From: Aureliella sp046290675
GTDB taxonomy: Bacteria > Planctomycetota > Planctomycetia > Pirellulales > Pirellulaceae
DNA: 64,000 nt
Direction of reading: 5' to 3'
Assembly: GCA_046290675.1 (NCBI GenBank)
Contig: JBKAHA010000012.1
Coordinates: 122,535-186,534, forward strand
Positions within the stretch are counted from its first letter, which is position 1, and every line of letters starts with the position of its first letter. Below are positions 16,093 through 24,769 of this stretch, in pieces. The translations under genes and the position numbers were made by a program. Under the pieces are notes generated by a model. The model had not been told where the DNA came from. It did no database searches and worked only from the letters and a program-made list of their open reading frames with translations.

Positions 16093-17930
16093 CGCAGTTC
16101 ATCATCGTCTTGATCTATTTGGGCCTGCTCTTAGGACTTGGACTCTTCGCCAGCAGTTGGTTTCGCGGGACTAAGAAAGACTACCTGCATGCGAGCCACT
16201 CGATTGGCCCATTCCTCTTGTTGATGTCCCTGTTCGGGACGACGATGACCGCGTTTGCACTCGTCGGATCCTCCGGCGAAGCTTTTAAAGAGGGCATCGG
16301 TGTCTATGGAATGCTGGCTTCATCGAGCGGCATTGTTCACTCGCTCTGTTTCTTCTTGATTGGCGTCAAGGTTTGGTCGCTAAGTCGCAAGCATGGATAT
16401 TCGACACAGATTGAGTTCTTTCGAGCTAGGCTGGGGAACAATGCAATTGGATTATTGTTGTTTCCGATTTTGGTCGGTTTGATCATTCCATATCTGTTGG
16501 TGGGAGTCATTGCTGCCGGTTCGGTGATGCAGACGATGACCGGCGGGGCGTTTCCTGATCTTTTCCCTACCGATAATCCCGGTACCAACGGTGGTCTGCC
16601 GCCTTGGTTGGGGTCATTAGCCATTTGTCTGGTCGTTCTGACGTACGTGTTTTTCGGCGGCATGCGTGGTACTGCATGGGCGAACGCTTTTCAGACTCTT
16701 GTGTTTATGGTTTTGGGTGTTGTCACGTTTGTTGTCATCGCGAATAAGCTCGGTTCAGGCGCGGCTCTCGATTTCGATCGTGATGGAGTTGTTTCGCTGG
16801 CTGAGGTAGAGGGTAATTTGGGCCAAGCCGCGGCAGCCCGGCTTGCTTCTGCTCAAGCGACGTTGGCATCTTGCCCGGATGGCCCGGCACGCGTTGCAGC
16901 CCAAGAAGCTGTCGCAGCTGCTGAAGAGAATCAGAGACAAGTCGCTTCAAAAGCACAAGCAACATGGAAGCTAGTAAAAGACTTAGATGCCGATGGAGAT
17001 AGCCGTATTTCCGCGCAGGAGCGGCCAGGCTTCTGGGACAACTTTCGCCGCGCTACATCGGCAATTTCAATCGGTAAAGCGACTAGAGAGGAAATGTCGC
17101 AGTCGAAATTTCTGACTTACATGTTGATCCCGTTTTCAGTCGGCATGTTCCCGCATATTTTTCAACATTGGCTAACCGCAAAAAGCGCATCGAGTTTCAA
17201 GCTCCCGATTGTCGTACACCCCATATTCATCATGGTGGTTTGGGTTCCTTGTGTGCTGATCGGTGTTTGGGCAACAACGGCTTTGGTTCCGGCATTTCCT
17301 CCACTGCCTGTTACCCCAACTGGCGCTGTGAACTCCAATGCGGTTCTACCGTTCTTGGTAAAGACACAAACCACCGCCATACTCGGCGGTCTCTTAACGG
17401 CCGGGATCTTGGCCGCAATCATGTCGTCGCTGGATAGCCAGTTCTTGTGCATTGGGACGATGTTTGAGAACGACCTTGTGACTCACTATTTGGGCGAAGA
17501 GAGATTGAGTGATCGTCAGCAAGTGATTGTCACTCGCGGATTCATCATCGCGATTGTTGCGGTGACCTATTTGCTTAGCCTTTCGAATCCAACGAGTGTG
17601 TTTTCGCTAGGAGTTTGGTGCTTCAGTGGGTTTACTAGCTTGCTACCGCTGCTTCTAGCAGCGTTGTATTGGCGCAGGCTCACCGTCGTGGGAGCTTACG
17701 CGGGCGTCATCGCTGCAATTGGCAGTTGGGTGTATTTGTTTGCCCTAGCCGATTTTGGTGCAAATCGAACGTTCACGGTTGATTTTAGTTTTGCCGGCCA
17801 GACTTTTGAGACAATGCCGGTCTTGAGCATCCTTGTGTGTTCGGCTGTATGTACAATCCTCTTTTCGTTTTTGACGAAGCCGCCAAGTTCGGAGGTACTT
17901 GAAAAGTTCTTTCCGAATGCGGAATCGTGA
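16089..17930 (+). CDS. Sodium:solute symporter with internal EF-hand pair
   Basis: From the coupled ATG at 16089 the product has 613 residues and the multi-helix layout of the SSS family (first helix FIIVLIYLGLLLGLGLF, then FLLLMSLFGTTMTAFALVG). The substrate is not evident. Between two membrane helices, about residues 225-315, lies a soluble insert with two canonical EF-hand loops, DFDRDGVVSLAE and DADGDSRISAQE, separated by an Ala/Gln-rich helical stretch. Each loop has acidic residues at positions 1, 3, 5 and 12, so calcium binding is likely. Such an insert is not part of the usual SSS fold and suggests calcium-sensitive transport. The upstream partner is a DUF3311 protein. Confidence 0.9.
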   Translation: MTQFIIVLIYLGLLLGLGLFASSWFRGTKKDYLHASHSIGPFLLLMSLFGTTMTAFALVGSSGEAFKEGIGVYGMLASSSGIVHSLCFFLIGVKVWSLSRKHGYSTQIEFFRARLGNNAIGLLLFPILVGLIIPYLLVGVIAAGSVMQTMTGGAFPDLFPTDNPGTNGGLPPWLGSLAICLVVLTYVFFGGMRGTAWANAFQTLVFMVLGVVTFVVIANKLGSGAALDFDRDGVVSLAEVEGNLGQAAAARLASAQATLASCPDGPARVAAQEAVAAAEENQRQVASKAQATWKLVKDLDADGDSRISAQERPGFWDNFRRATSAISIGKATREEMSQSKFLTYMLIPFSVGMFPHIFQHWLTAKSASSFKLPIVVHPIFIMVVWVPCVLIGVWATTALVPAFPPLPVTPTGAVNSNAVLPFLVKTQTTAILGGLLTAGILAAIMSSLDSQFLCIGTMFENDLVTHYLGEERLSDRQQVIVTRGFIIAIVAVTYLLSLSNPTSVFSLGVWCFSGFTSLLPLLLAALYWRRLTVVGAYAGVIAAIGSWVYLFALADFGANRTFTVDFSFAGQTFETMPVLSILVCSAVCTILFSFLTKPPSSEVLEKFFPNAES

Positions 17931-18078
17931 TTGGCACTGTCCATTCTCGTTGATTGGCGGTGTAAAAACGGTGTGCTCGTATGAGCTTAATGATCGTTTG
18001 CCCGACGCTGTGTCCTAAGGTGCGTGACCGGGTAGATGGTATCACGATCCTACTCTTCCTTTGATTTTTCCTGTGTAG

Positions 18079-19980
18079 ATGGCGAATTCTGAACAACAGC
18101 CCGCGGTCTTGGCAAATGAGCTCTTGAACGCGGTTGCGAGAAGCCAGTCTACAGAAGAGTTTCGCGAAACAGCGCTGCGCGCGGTGGGTGCCTTTCTTTC
18201 GAATGCTCGTGTGGTCTGGGTTCATCAGACTGGCGAACACTGGTCGGTCGTTGGCGCTGCTGGGGCACTATCTCAGTTGCCCGTTGATTTGGCGGCAGAA
18301 TGTAGCGACGCTGGAGAAGTGGTCCAGGCGGAAGACTGGTTGGCGGTACCGGCGGGGGAGCGGGGCGTTTCCGCAGAAGTTCTTTTGCTAAGCCCGGCAT
18401 CGAGCTTGGATGCAGAAGTTGCTGCCACCGTAGGAAAATTGCTAAGAGGTGGATTGTCGATAGCCAAGGATCACAGCAAGTTGAGTGGCCAAGTTGAGCA
18501 ACTACAAACAATGCTCGAACTGTCCTCAGAGTGGCAACGGAGTGAGGATCTGACTGAACTGCTCAATAGCATGGCGCAGGCTGCGGCGCGAGTGTTGAAG
18601 GGGGATCGCGCCTCGATCTTTCTCTGGGACCGAGGGAATAAGCAACTCGTTGGACATCCGGCGCTCGGTGTCGAAGGTGAACCATTGCGTATCCGAGATG
18701 ACCAAGGCGTCGCAGGGCGAGTGCTGAAGTCTGGAGAGTGTCACCGATGGGACGATTCAGGTGATCCAGATGCCATCAACACAAAAGTTGGAAAAAAGCT
18801 CGGTTATGTGACGCATTCCCTGGTGGCGGTGCCGCTCCTGGATCGGAAACGCAAGCCGCTCGGTGTTTTCGAAGTGCTGAATCATCACTCCGGTCGATTC
18901 TCCGCGCAGGACGAAAGCTTCTTGGCCGAGCTTGCCGAGTATGCGTCTGCGGCCGTCGAGAATACACAACACATCGCTGAACTGGTTGAAACCCGCGATC
19001 GTTTGGTGAAGAACGTCTCGGAGTCGATGCAAGTTGTAGGAGATTCCCCGCAGGTTGAGGCTCTGAGGGATACGATATCGCGCGTGGCTCCGACTGAGTT
19101 AGCGGTATTGGTTCTCGGCGAAAATGGTACAGGCAAAGAGGTGGTTTCTCGAAGCCTACATTTGCAGAGTGACCGGCGCGACAAAGAATTCGTAGCTGTG
19201 AACTGTGCGGCGATTGCTGAGACGCTGCTCGAGAGCGAGTTGTTCGGGCATGAGAAAGGTGCTTTCACAGACGCAATTGCGGACCGAGCCGGTAAGTTTG
19301 AGTTGGCTTCAGGCGGGACGCTGCTTCTTGACGAAATCGGAGAGATGAGTCTCAGTGGTCAAGCAAAATTGCTTCGCGTTTTGGAAGACAAAACGGTCGT
19401 GCGTGTCGGCGGTTCAAAGCAGATACAGACTGATGTGCGAGTCATCGCGGCGACGAATCAGGACCTCGTCAAGCTGGTACGTGAGAAGAGATTTCGCGAG
19501 GATTTGTACTTCCGTTTGAATGTCGTGACGCTGCAGTTGCCTCCTCTGCGGGAACGTGGCGACGATATCGTGGTATTGGCCGAGTTTTTTCTCGACCAGT
19601 TCGGGCACCAGATCGGACGACCGCCCCCGACATTGTCGGATGCAGCGAAGAAGCGACTTCTTCAACACTCTTGGCCGGGGAATGTTCGTGAGCTTCGCAA
19701 TTTGATGGAGCGAGTCGCCTATTTGACGAAGGGGACGGTGGTCGAAGAGCCTGATTTGGCGTTCGTGCTATCGCCTGCATCGTCGGGAGATGTGGCAAGC
19801 GTCCCTTCGAACATGTCGCTCTCGGATGCGACCCATGTCTTCCAAAGGCAGTACATTGGACGGCATGTGGAAGCTTCCGGTGGCAACTTGGCCCGTGCAG
19901 CAAAGCAACTCGGGATGCACCGATCGAACCTGTACCGGAAAATGTCGCAGCTCGGCATGTCGGAACAGGATGAAAGTTAG
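18079..19980 (+). CDS. Sigma-54-dependent transcriptional activator with GAF domain
   Basis: The 633-residue protein has a divergent N-terminal region (to about 150), a GAF domain (about 155-300, ending in the typical PLGVFEVLNHHSGRFSAQD stretch), a sigma-54-type AAA+ domain and a C-terminal Fis-type helix-turn-helix (NLARAAKQLGMHRSNLYRKM). In the AAA+ part Walker A is GENGTGKE near 350, Walker B is GGTLLLDEIGEM, and the sigma-54 contact loop reads GAFTDA instead of GAFTGA. The loop variant occurs in some activators. No receiver domain is present, so the signal is probably a small molecule or protein sensed by the N-terminal domains. Target genes are unknown; I found no clear -24/-12 promoter nearby. 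Confidence 0.92.
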   Translation: MANSEQQPAVLANELLNAVARSQSTEEFRETALRAVGAFLSNARVVWVHQTGEHWSVVGAAGALSQLPVDLAAECSDAGEVVQAEDWLAVPAGERGVSAEVLLLSPASSLDAEVAATVGKLLRGGLSIAKDHSKLSGQVEQLQTMLELSSEWQRSEDLTELLNSMAQAAARVLKGDRASIFLWDRGNKQLVGHPALGVEGEPLRIRDDQGVAGRVLKSGECHRWDDSGDPDAINTKVGKKLGYVTHSLVAVPLLDRKRKPLGVFEVLNHHSGRFSAQDESFLAELAEYASAAVENTQHIAELVETRDRLVKNVSESMQVVGDSPQVEALRDTISRVAPTELAVLVLGENGTGKEVVSRSLHLQSDRRDKEFVAVNCAAIAETLLESELFGHEKGAFTDAIADRAGKFELASGGTLLLDEIGEMSLSGQAKLLRVLEDKTVVRVGGSKQIQTDVRVIAATNQDLVKLVREKRFREDLYFRLNVVTLQLPPLRERGDDIVVLAEFFLDQFGHQIGRPPPTLSDAAKKRLLQHSWPGNVRELRNLMERVAYLTKGTVVEEPDLAFVLSPASSGDVASVPSNMSLSDATHVFQRQYIGRHVEASGGNLARAAKQLGMHRSNLYRKMSQLGMSEQDES

Positions 19981-20071
19981 TCTCGGCTCGGGTAGAACTG
20001 AATTCGTCACCGGATCTTCCGATGATTAGGTGGCAATTACCAAACGGTCTGTATCTAAGAGGTGTGGTGGC

Positions 20072-21613
20072 ATGAAACGATTCAGAACCGGTGACGCCAA
20101 GCACGGGAAACGATTCAGCCGCATCTACTTTGGAGCGCTCCTCTTTGCCGTCAGCTTGGTGGCGAGCTTCGTAACGTCGAGAGATGTCCTCGCCGAAGAT
20201 CGTCCGAACATCGTCTTTCTTTTCGCAGACGACCAATGCACTTACTCGATGGGGTGTTATGGTACTCCTGGAGCCAAGACCCCGAATCTAGATCAGCTTG
20301 CCTCGGAAGGAGTGGTATTCGATCGTCACTACGTTTCAACGGCGATTTGTATGGCGAGTCGCGCTTGTGTGATGACGGGTCTATACGAATACCGACACGG
20401 AACGAATTTTACGACTGGAAACATGGTCCAGTCGATTTGGGAGAAGAGCTATCCAATGCTTCTTCGCGAAAGCGGCTATCGTACGGCCTTTGCGGGGAAA
20501 TTTGGATTTGTAGTCAGTCAAAAAGCGGGCAGTAAAGGCAAGCTGCCAGAAGATGATTTTGATCGATGGGGTGGCGGGCCGGGGCAAACTTCCTACGTCA
20601 CAGAGAAGAATGAATCGATGAAAGAGTTCGCGGACGAGTATCCGCACTCGACGCGCTCCTATGGTGCGTTTGGTGCTGATTTCATCCAGGAGTCTGCAAA
20701 AGGCGATGCCCCCTTTTGCCTGAGTATCTCGTTCAAAGCACCTCATCATCCCGTTACACCGGATCCTATGTTTAAGGATGCGTACAGCGGTTCTGTATTG
20801 GTGAAGCCTGAGAATTTTGGTCGCGAGTTCGGTCAGCATTTCGCGGTACAAAGTCGCCAGGGGCGGCAATTCGAGCGTTTCTACTCTTGGAACTACGCGG
20901 ACAAGTATCAGGAAACGATGGCGTTGTACTATCAACAGATATATGCCATCGATTACGCAGTCGGGATGATTCGCGAAGCACTCCAACGAGCGGGATGCGT
21001 CGATAATACAGTCATTATCTATTCGTCGGATAATGGATTCATGTGCGGTTCCCATGGCTACGGCAGTAAGGTTTTGCCTTACGAAGAGTCATCGTGCGTA
21101 CCGCTGATCATCAGTGATCCTCGGCGAACGGATTTGGCAAACCAGCGTTGCGATGAGTTGACTTGTAATGTGGATATCCATGCCACCATTTTGGATCTGG
21201 CGGGCGTAGAAGGTGGGAACGCATTAGACGGAACGAGTCTGCTTCCTCTGCTAGAGAACACGGAGCAGCCGGTCCGCGAGAGCGTTCCGTTAATCAACGT
21301 CTGGGGACCGAAAGCCGTGCACAGTTTCGCGGTCGTAACCGAGGAAGGTAAATGGATCTATTGGCCTTTCCAAGACGAATTCACGAAGCCGGTTTCCGAA
21401 CTGTATGACATGAAATCCGATCGATTGGAGCTTAAGAATCTGAGAAACGTTACTGGTTCGGAGACCCTATCGCGAAAGATGCGATTCGCATACAGCAAAG
21501 AACTGACGAAGTGGAAGGAACGATGCGTTACGTTTCATGGTTATCCTCGATTCTCGACTATCTTCGATCCAGAAGAAAGCTGGGAAGCGAAGGCAGAACT
21601 CTATTCAAAGTAA
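20072..21613 (+). CDS. Sulfatase (exported, FGE-type)
   Basis: The protein has an N-terminal signal segment (IYFGALLFAVSLVASFV) and the metal-binding start RPNIVFLFADDQ. The formylglycine motif CMASRACVMTG (Cys near residue 93) fits C-x-P/A-S-R, so the Cys should be converted by a formylglycine-generating enzyme. Later blocks are the Asp/Asn metal ligands in IYSSDNGFMCGSHG and the C-terminal YDMKSDRLELKNL typical of planctomycete arylsulfatases. ATG 20072, with AGAGG about 9 bp upstream, gives 513 residues; an in-frame GTG at 20030 would add 14. It probably removes sulfate esters from polysaccharides outside the cytoplasm. Confidence 0.93.
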   Translation: MKRFRTGDAKHGKRFSRIYFGALLFAVSLVASFVTSRDVLAEDRPNIVFLFADDQCTYSMGCYGTPGAKTPNLDQLASEGVVFDRHYVSTAICMASRACVMTGLYEYRHGTNFTTGNMVQSIWEKSYPMLLRESGYRTAFAGKFGFVVSQKAGSKGKLPEDDFDRWGGGPGQTSYVTEKNESMKEFADEYPHSTRSYGAFGADFIQESAKGDAPFCLSISFKAPHHPVTPDPMFKDAYSGSVLVKPENFGREFGQHFAVQSRQGRQFERFYSWNYADKYQETMALYYQQIYAIDYAVGMIREALQRAGCVDNTVIIYSSDNGFMCGSHGYGSKVLPYEESSCVPLIISDPRRTDLANQRCDELTCNVDIHATILDLAGVEGGNALDGTSLLPLLENTEQPVRESVPLINVWGPKAVHSFAVVTEEGKWIYWPFQDEFTKPVSELYDMKSDRLELKNLRNVTGSETLSRKMRFAYSKELTKWKERCVTFHGYPRFSTIFDPEESWEAKAELYSK

Positions 21614-22266
21614 CGCATGACATCTTCTTTGGCCGAACCCGAAAGCTTTTGCTGGCAAAGGCTGGGTAAGCGAGAGGGCCCTTTGTGCTCGTCCGCTTGC
21701 TCAATATTTCACATGCGATCTTAGCGCATTGCTTCACAAAGTTGTGGCCTATTTGCAGGCAATAAGATTGAATGCGGGTGGTGTTAGGCTTAGGTTTGAA
21801 ATTGGCTGAAACGGCCAACAGCCCATGCAACTTGGCCGCTTGTTCAGCCCAACCTTCCAATAGATCAGCGACCTATCTTCGAGGTCAGTACAGAGGCATT
21901 GGCCACACTGCTGACTTCCTTAGGGGCAAGTCGTTTGTCCTCCTTCCCTATTGATGCCGATACTCTCCTTCCGCAGGTTGGAGAGATTTACTGTCGAGTT
22001 TGCTTACTAGACCAATGCGCCTTCGGGTCTCTTGTTGAGACGGTGGCGCGCTGGATTGCGATATAGATCCGCAAAGGATGGACATCACCTTACGCGGATG
22101 CGTCTCTTGTCGGAATAGATTGCGTGCGTTGTGGGCGCTCCCTTGAGCGCCTTGAGTATGAAATCGAATTCCGTTGGTCTGGTGCGAATCATCGCTTGAG
22201 AGAACTGCTGTTTTCCCAAGTGCTTTCCTTTTTCTGTACTGGTTCGAATACTCACGGGAGCGACTC
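21614..22266. other. Intergenic region, no gene seen
   Basis: About 650 bp between the sulfatase and CBS-protein genes. Short frames on both strands lack ribosome sites and protein-like content. No tRNA, repeat or clear terminator was found. It is long enough for an unrecognised small RNA, but nothing specific supports one. Confidence 0.5.
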
Positions 22267-22758
22267 ATGTCTCAGCAAACAGTTGTTGCAAGCGAACTAA
22301 TGACGCGAAATTTGGTGACACTATCCCCGGAGCTGGAAGTGTTGGACGCGATCAACGTTCTTCTGAAAAAGCGAATCTCCGGGGCGCCAGTTGTCGAAGC
22401 GACCGGGGAATTCCTTGGGGTGTTTTCAGAAAGCTCGTGCATGCGTGTGGTGGTCAATGCCGCTTATGATTCTCTGCCGGACGCGGGATTACTGCCATTC
22501 GTTGATACGGATCCGCCGACGATCGCGCCCGGCACTGATTTACTAACAATCTGTCAGACGTTCCTAGACCAAGCAACGCGGCGGCTGCCGGTGTTAGATC
22601 ATGGCAGGCTGATTGGCATGGTGAGTCGTCGAGACGTGATGCGGAAAGTCACGAAGCTAGTGAATGGCCGACAGTGTGGTCATGCCGAGTTGCTTTACCT
22701 TTCCGCCTTGAAGAACGATCCGAAGGAAGCGTTCGAGCTGAGACTGGCTCACTCCTGA
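22267..22758 (+). CDS. CBS domain-containing protein
   Basis: The 163-residue protein consists of a pair of CBS motifs. The first is ASELMTRNLVTLSPELEVLDAI followed by the ISGAPVVE and FLGVFSES strands. The second is centred on PPTIAPGTDLLTICQTFLD with RRLPVLDHGRLIGMVSRRDVM. CBS pairs bind adenine nucleotides and act as energy or ligand sensors. The ATG at 22267 is preceded by GGGAG 5 bp upstream; an upstream in-frame ATG at 22174 would add a hydrophobic, unrelated 31 residues and is not preferred. No partner gene is evident. Confidence 0.88.
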   Translation: MSQQTVVASELMTRNLVTLSPELEVLDAINVLLKKRISGAPVVEATGEFLGVFSESSCMRVVVNAAYDSLPDAGLLPFVDTDPPTIAPGTDLLTICQTFLDQATRRLPVLDHGRLIGMVSRRDVMRKVTKLVNGRQCGHAELLYLSALKNDPKEAFELRLAHS

Positions 22759-23057
22759 GATACGGTGAATAGCAGCCAGACTATGCGGGAATCCACATCG
22801 TCTTTCGGTCCTTGGTGGTACGGGCGGGAGGGGCTTGATGTGGGCAACCCAAAGCATTGATGGCTGGAATTTCTACATAAAAGCGGTCGGCAGTACCGGT
22901 TTTGACGATTGCCTAACGTTGCAGGCGGCTTTCGCTAACGCGTGGTTCGCGTTGCGCTGTTCAATTACCCCAAATCGATTAACCTGAGACCTAGCTGTGC
23001 CTGCGAATCATCACGTTTATTCTTCATCTGGCAAATCGCAGGCTGGAGTCTCATGCA
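22759..23057. other. Intergenic region before the exopolysaccharide cluster
   Basis: About 300 bp with no gene seen. It should contain the promoter of the wzz/ligase cluster; no strong consensus boxes stand out. Confidence 0.45.
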
Positions 23058-24719
23058 ATGCGCTATTCCAACTATGAGCGTCCGCTAACGTTCTTCGATA
23101 TTTTAGGTTCGATCTTTCGTTACAAATGGCGGGTGCTCTGCGTTTCTTTTTTAGTACTTTGCCTCTGTGTCGTAGGGATTTTTCTTTTCCCAAAGAAGTA
23201 TGAGTCTGAGGCAAAACTCTTTGTTCGACTTGGACGGGGGTCCGCAAGCCTTGACCCCGCCACGATTGGTCAGACGATTTCAATTCAGGAATCACGTGAA
23301 GCGGAGATGAACTCCATTGTGGACATGCTTGAGAGTCGAGGGCTGGCAGAAAGGATTGTCAGCAAAATCGGCTACGAGCGTATTCTAAAAAAGTACGCCT
23401 GGGCCGAGGTTCAGCTTGAAACCTGGAGCGACTATGCGATCGAAATGGCACAGGACAATATTCCCGCACTGGTCGATAATCCTTCCGAGGAAGGCGGGCT
23501 GACTTCGGATCAGATCAAAGAACGCAAGGAGTACGAACTTGCGGTTAAGGAGTTGGCTTCAAATCTCAAAATCGACTCTCCAAAGAAGTCCAATACCATT
23601 GAGGTAGTCTACCGTGCCAGGACGCCGGAGCTTGCATTCGACGTTGTCACGGCCGTTGTCGAATCGTATCAGCGCATGCACATTGAGGCTTACCAGTCTG
23701 GAGATGCGCTGGATTTCTTCGATGAGCAGTTTGATGCACAAAAGCGAATGGTGAATGAAGCGGAAGAGGCTCTTCGGCTGGCAAAGAACAGAAATGCGGT
23801 GGTGACGGTCGAGGGCAAGCAAGCGTCGCTCCAGACGCAAATCACTGAAATCAAGAAGCTCGAACTAGAGACAAAGGCGGATCTTAACGCCGCGGAAGCC
23901 AAAGTCGCAGAGCTGCGTTCTGAGTGGCGTCAGCTACCACGCGAAATGATGAGTGAAAAGACGCTTGGAATCGCGCGGAATGATACGGATTCGATGCGTG
24001 ACCGCTTGTATCAATTGGAGATAGAAGAGCGTGACCTGGCCGCCAAGTACGTGTCAACGCATCCCGAGTTGGTCAAGATTCGAGAACAGCTTCGCAATGC
24101 GCGGCAGATCGTCAACAGTCAACCACAACAGCGCGAGCAAAGCGTCATTGCGGTGAATCCAGTGCGAATGGATCTCGAAAAGGAGATGCATCTCGCTGAA
24201 GCTGAGGTCGCTCGGCTGTCGGCAAAAGTAGCTGCGATTGCCAGCCTCGAGTCCGGACTGCTGGAAAGACTCGAAGAAGTTAACAATCTCGAAGTTGAAG
24301 CGTTCGAAATGCAGAGGTTGATCGATATCGCTCGACGAAACCACGATAACTACGCCCAAAAACTGGAAGAGTCGCGGATCAATGCGGCGTTGGATCGCGA
24401 GGCGGTTTCCAACGTCTCCGTCGTTGGTGAACCAACCATCCGATACAAGCACGCTAGCCCAAAAAGATCGATCTTGGGCTTATTGGCTGTGATTCTATCC
24501 GCATTCTCTGGTATCTCGGTTGCCCTAGCGAGCGACTACTCTGCCAATGCCCGAGAAATGAGGCACATCCGCGACGCGGAGAGGAAGCGCTATCTCGAGG
24601 AGCTTGAACGCGAGAAGGAAGTTCGTACCATCACAGCTGGAGAGCATGTTACCGATCCGGATGAACAGCTTTCCGATGAAGATGCTAGCGACACGAGCCA
24701 GTTGAAAAAGGCGAAGTAG
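23058..24719 (+). CDS. Wzz/GumC-type polysaccharide chain-length protein (copy 1)
   Basis: The 553-residue protein has the layout of Wzz/GumC polysaccharide co-polymerases. There is a first membrane helix near 25-45 (WRVLCVSFLVLCLCVVGIFL), the following FPKKYESEAKLFVRLGRG block, a long periplasmic coiled-coil region and a second helix near 475-495 (SILGLLAVILSAFSGISVAL). After it comes a short charged cytoplasmic tail without the Walker motifs of a BY-kinase, so a separate kinase would be needed for phosphorylation control. It would set polymer length during exopolysaccharide assembly. The next gene, 50 bp on, encodes a close paralogue, and an O-antigen-ligase-like gene follows. Confidence 0.9.
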   Translation: MRYSNYERPLTFFDILGSIFRYKWRVLCVSFLVLCLCVVGIFLFPKKYESEAKLFVRLGRGSASLDPATIGQTISIQESREAEMNSIVDMLESRGLAERIVSKIGYERILKKYAWAEVQLETWSDYAIEMAQDNIPALVDNPSEEGGLTSDQIKERKEYELAVKELASNLKIDSPKKSNTIEVVYRARTPELAFDVVTAVVESYQRMHIEAYQSGDALDFFDEQFDAQKRMVNEAEEALRLAKNRNAVVTVEGKQASLQTQITEIKKLELETKADLNAAEAKVAELRSEWRQLPREMMSEKTLGIARNDTDSMRDRLYQLEIEERDLAAKYVSTHPELVKIREQLRNARQIVNSQPQQREQSVIAVNPVRMDLEKEMHLAEAEVARLSAKVAAIASLESGLLERLEEVNNLEVEAFEMQRLIDIARRNHDNYAQKLEESRINAALDREAVSNVSVVGEPTIRYKHASPKRSILGLLAVILSAFSGISVALASDYSANAREMRHIRDAERKRYLEELEREKEVRTITAGEHVTDPDEQLSDEDASDTSQLKKAK

Positions 24720-24769
24720 CATCCGTCTGAACGGAAGTGTTCTGATCGATCCTAGTCCTGGAGCCCGAC

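Noticed and set aside
19469..20236. 255-codon minus-strand frame across the sigma-54 activator end and sulfatase start
   Set aside because: It spans two confident plus-strand genes and shows no protein-like conservation cues.
20381..21055. 224-codon minus-strand frame opposite the sulfatase gene
   Set aside because: It overlaps fully a confident sulfatase frame, has no ribosome site and no recognisable domain; such antisense frames are common in this codon usage.
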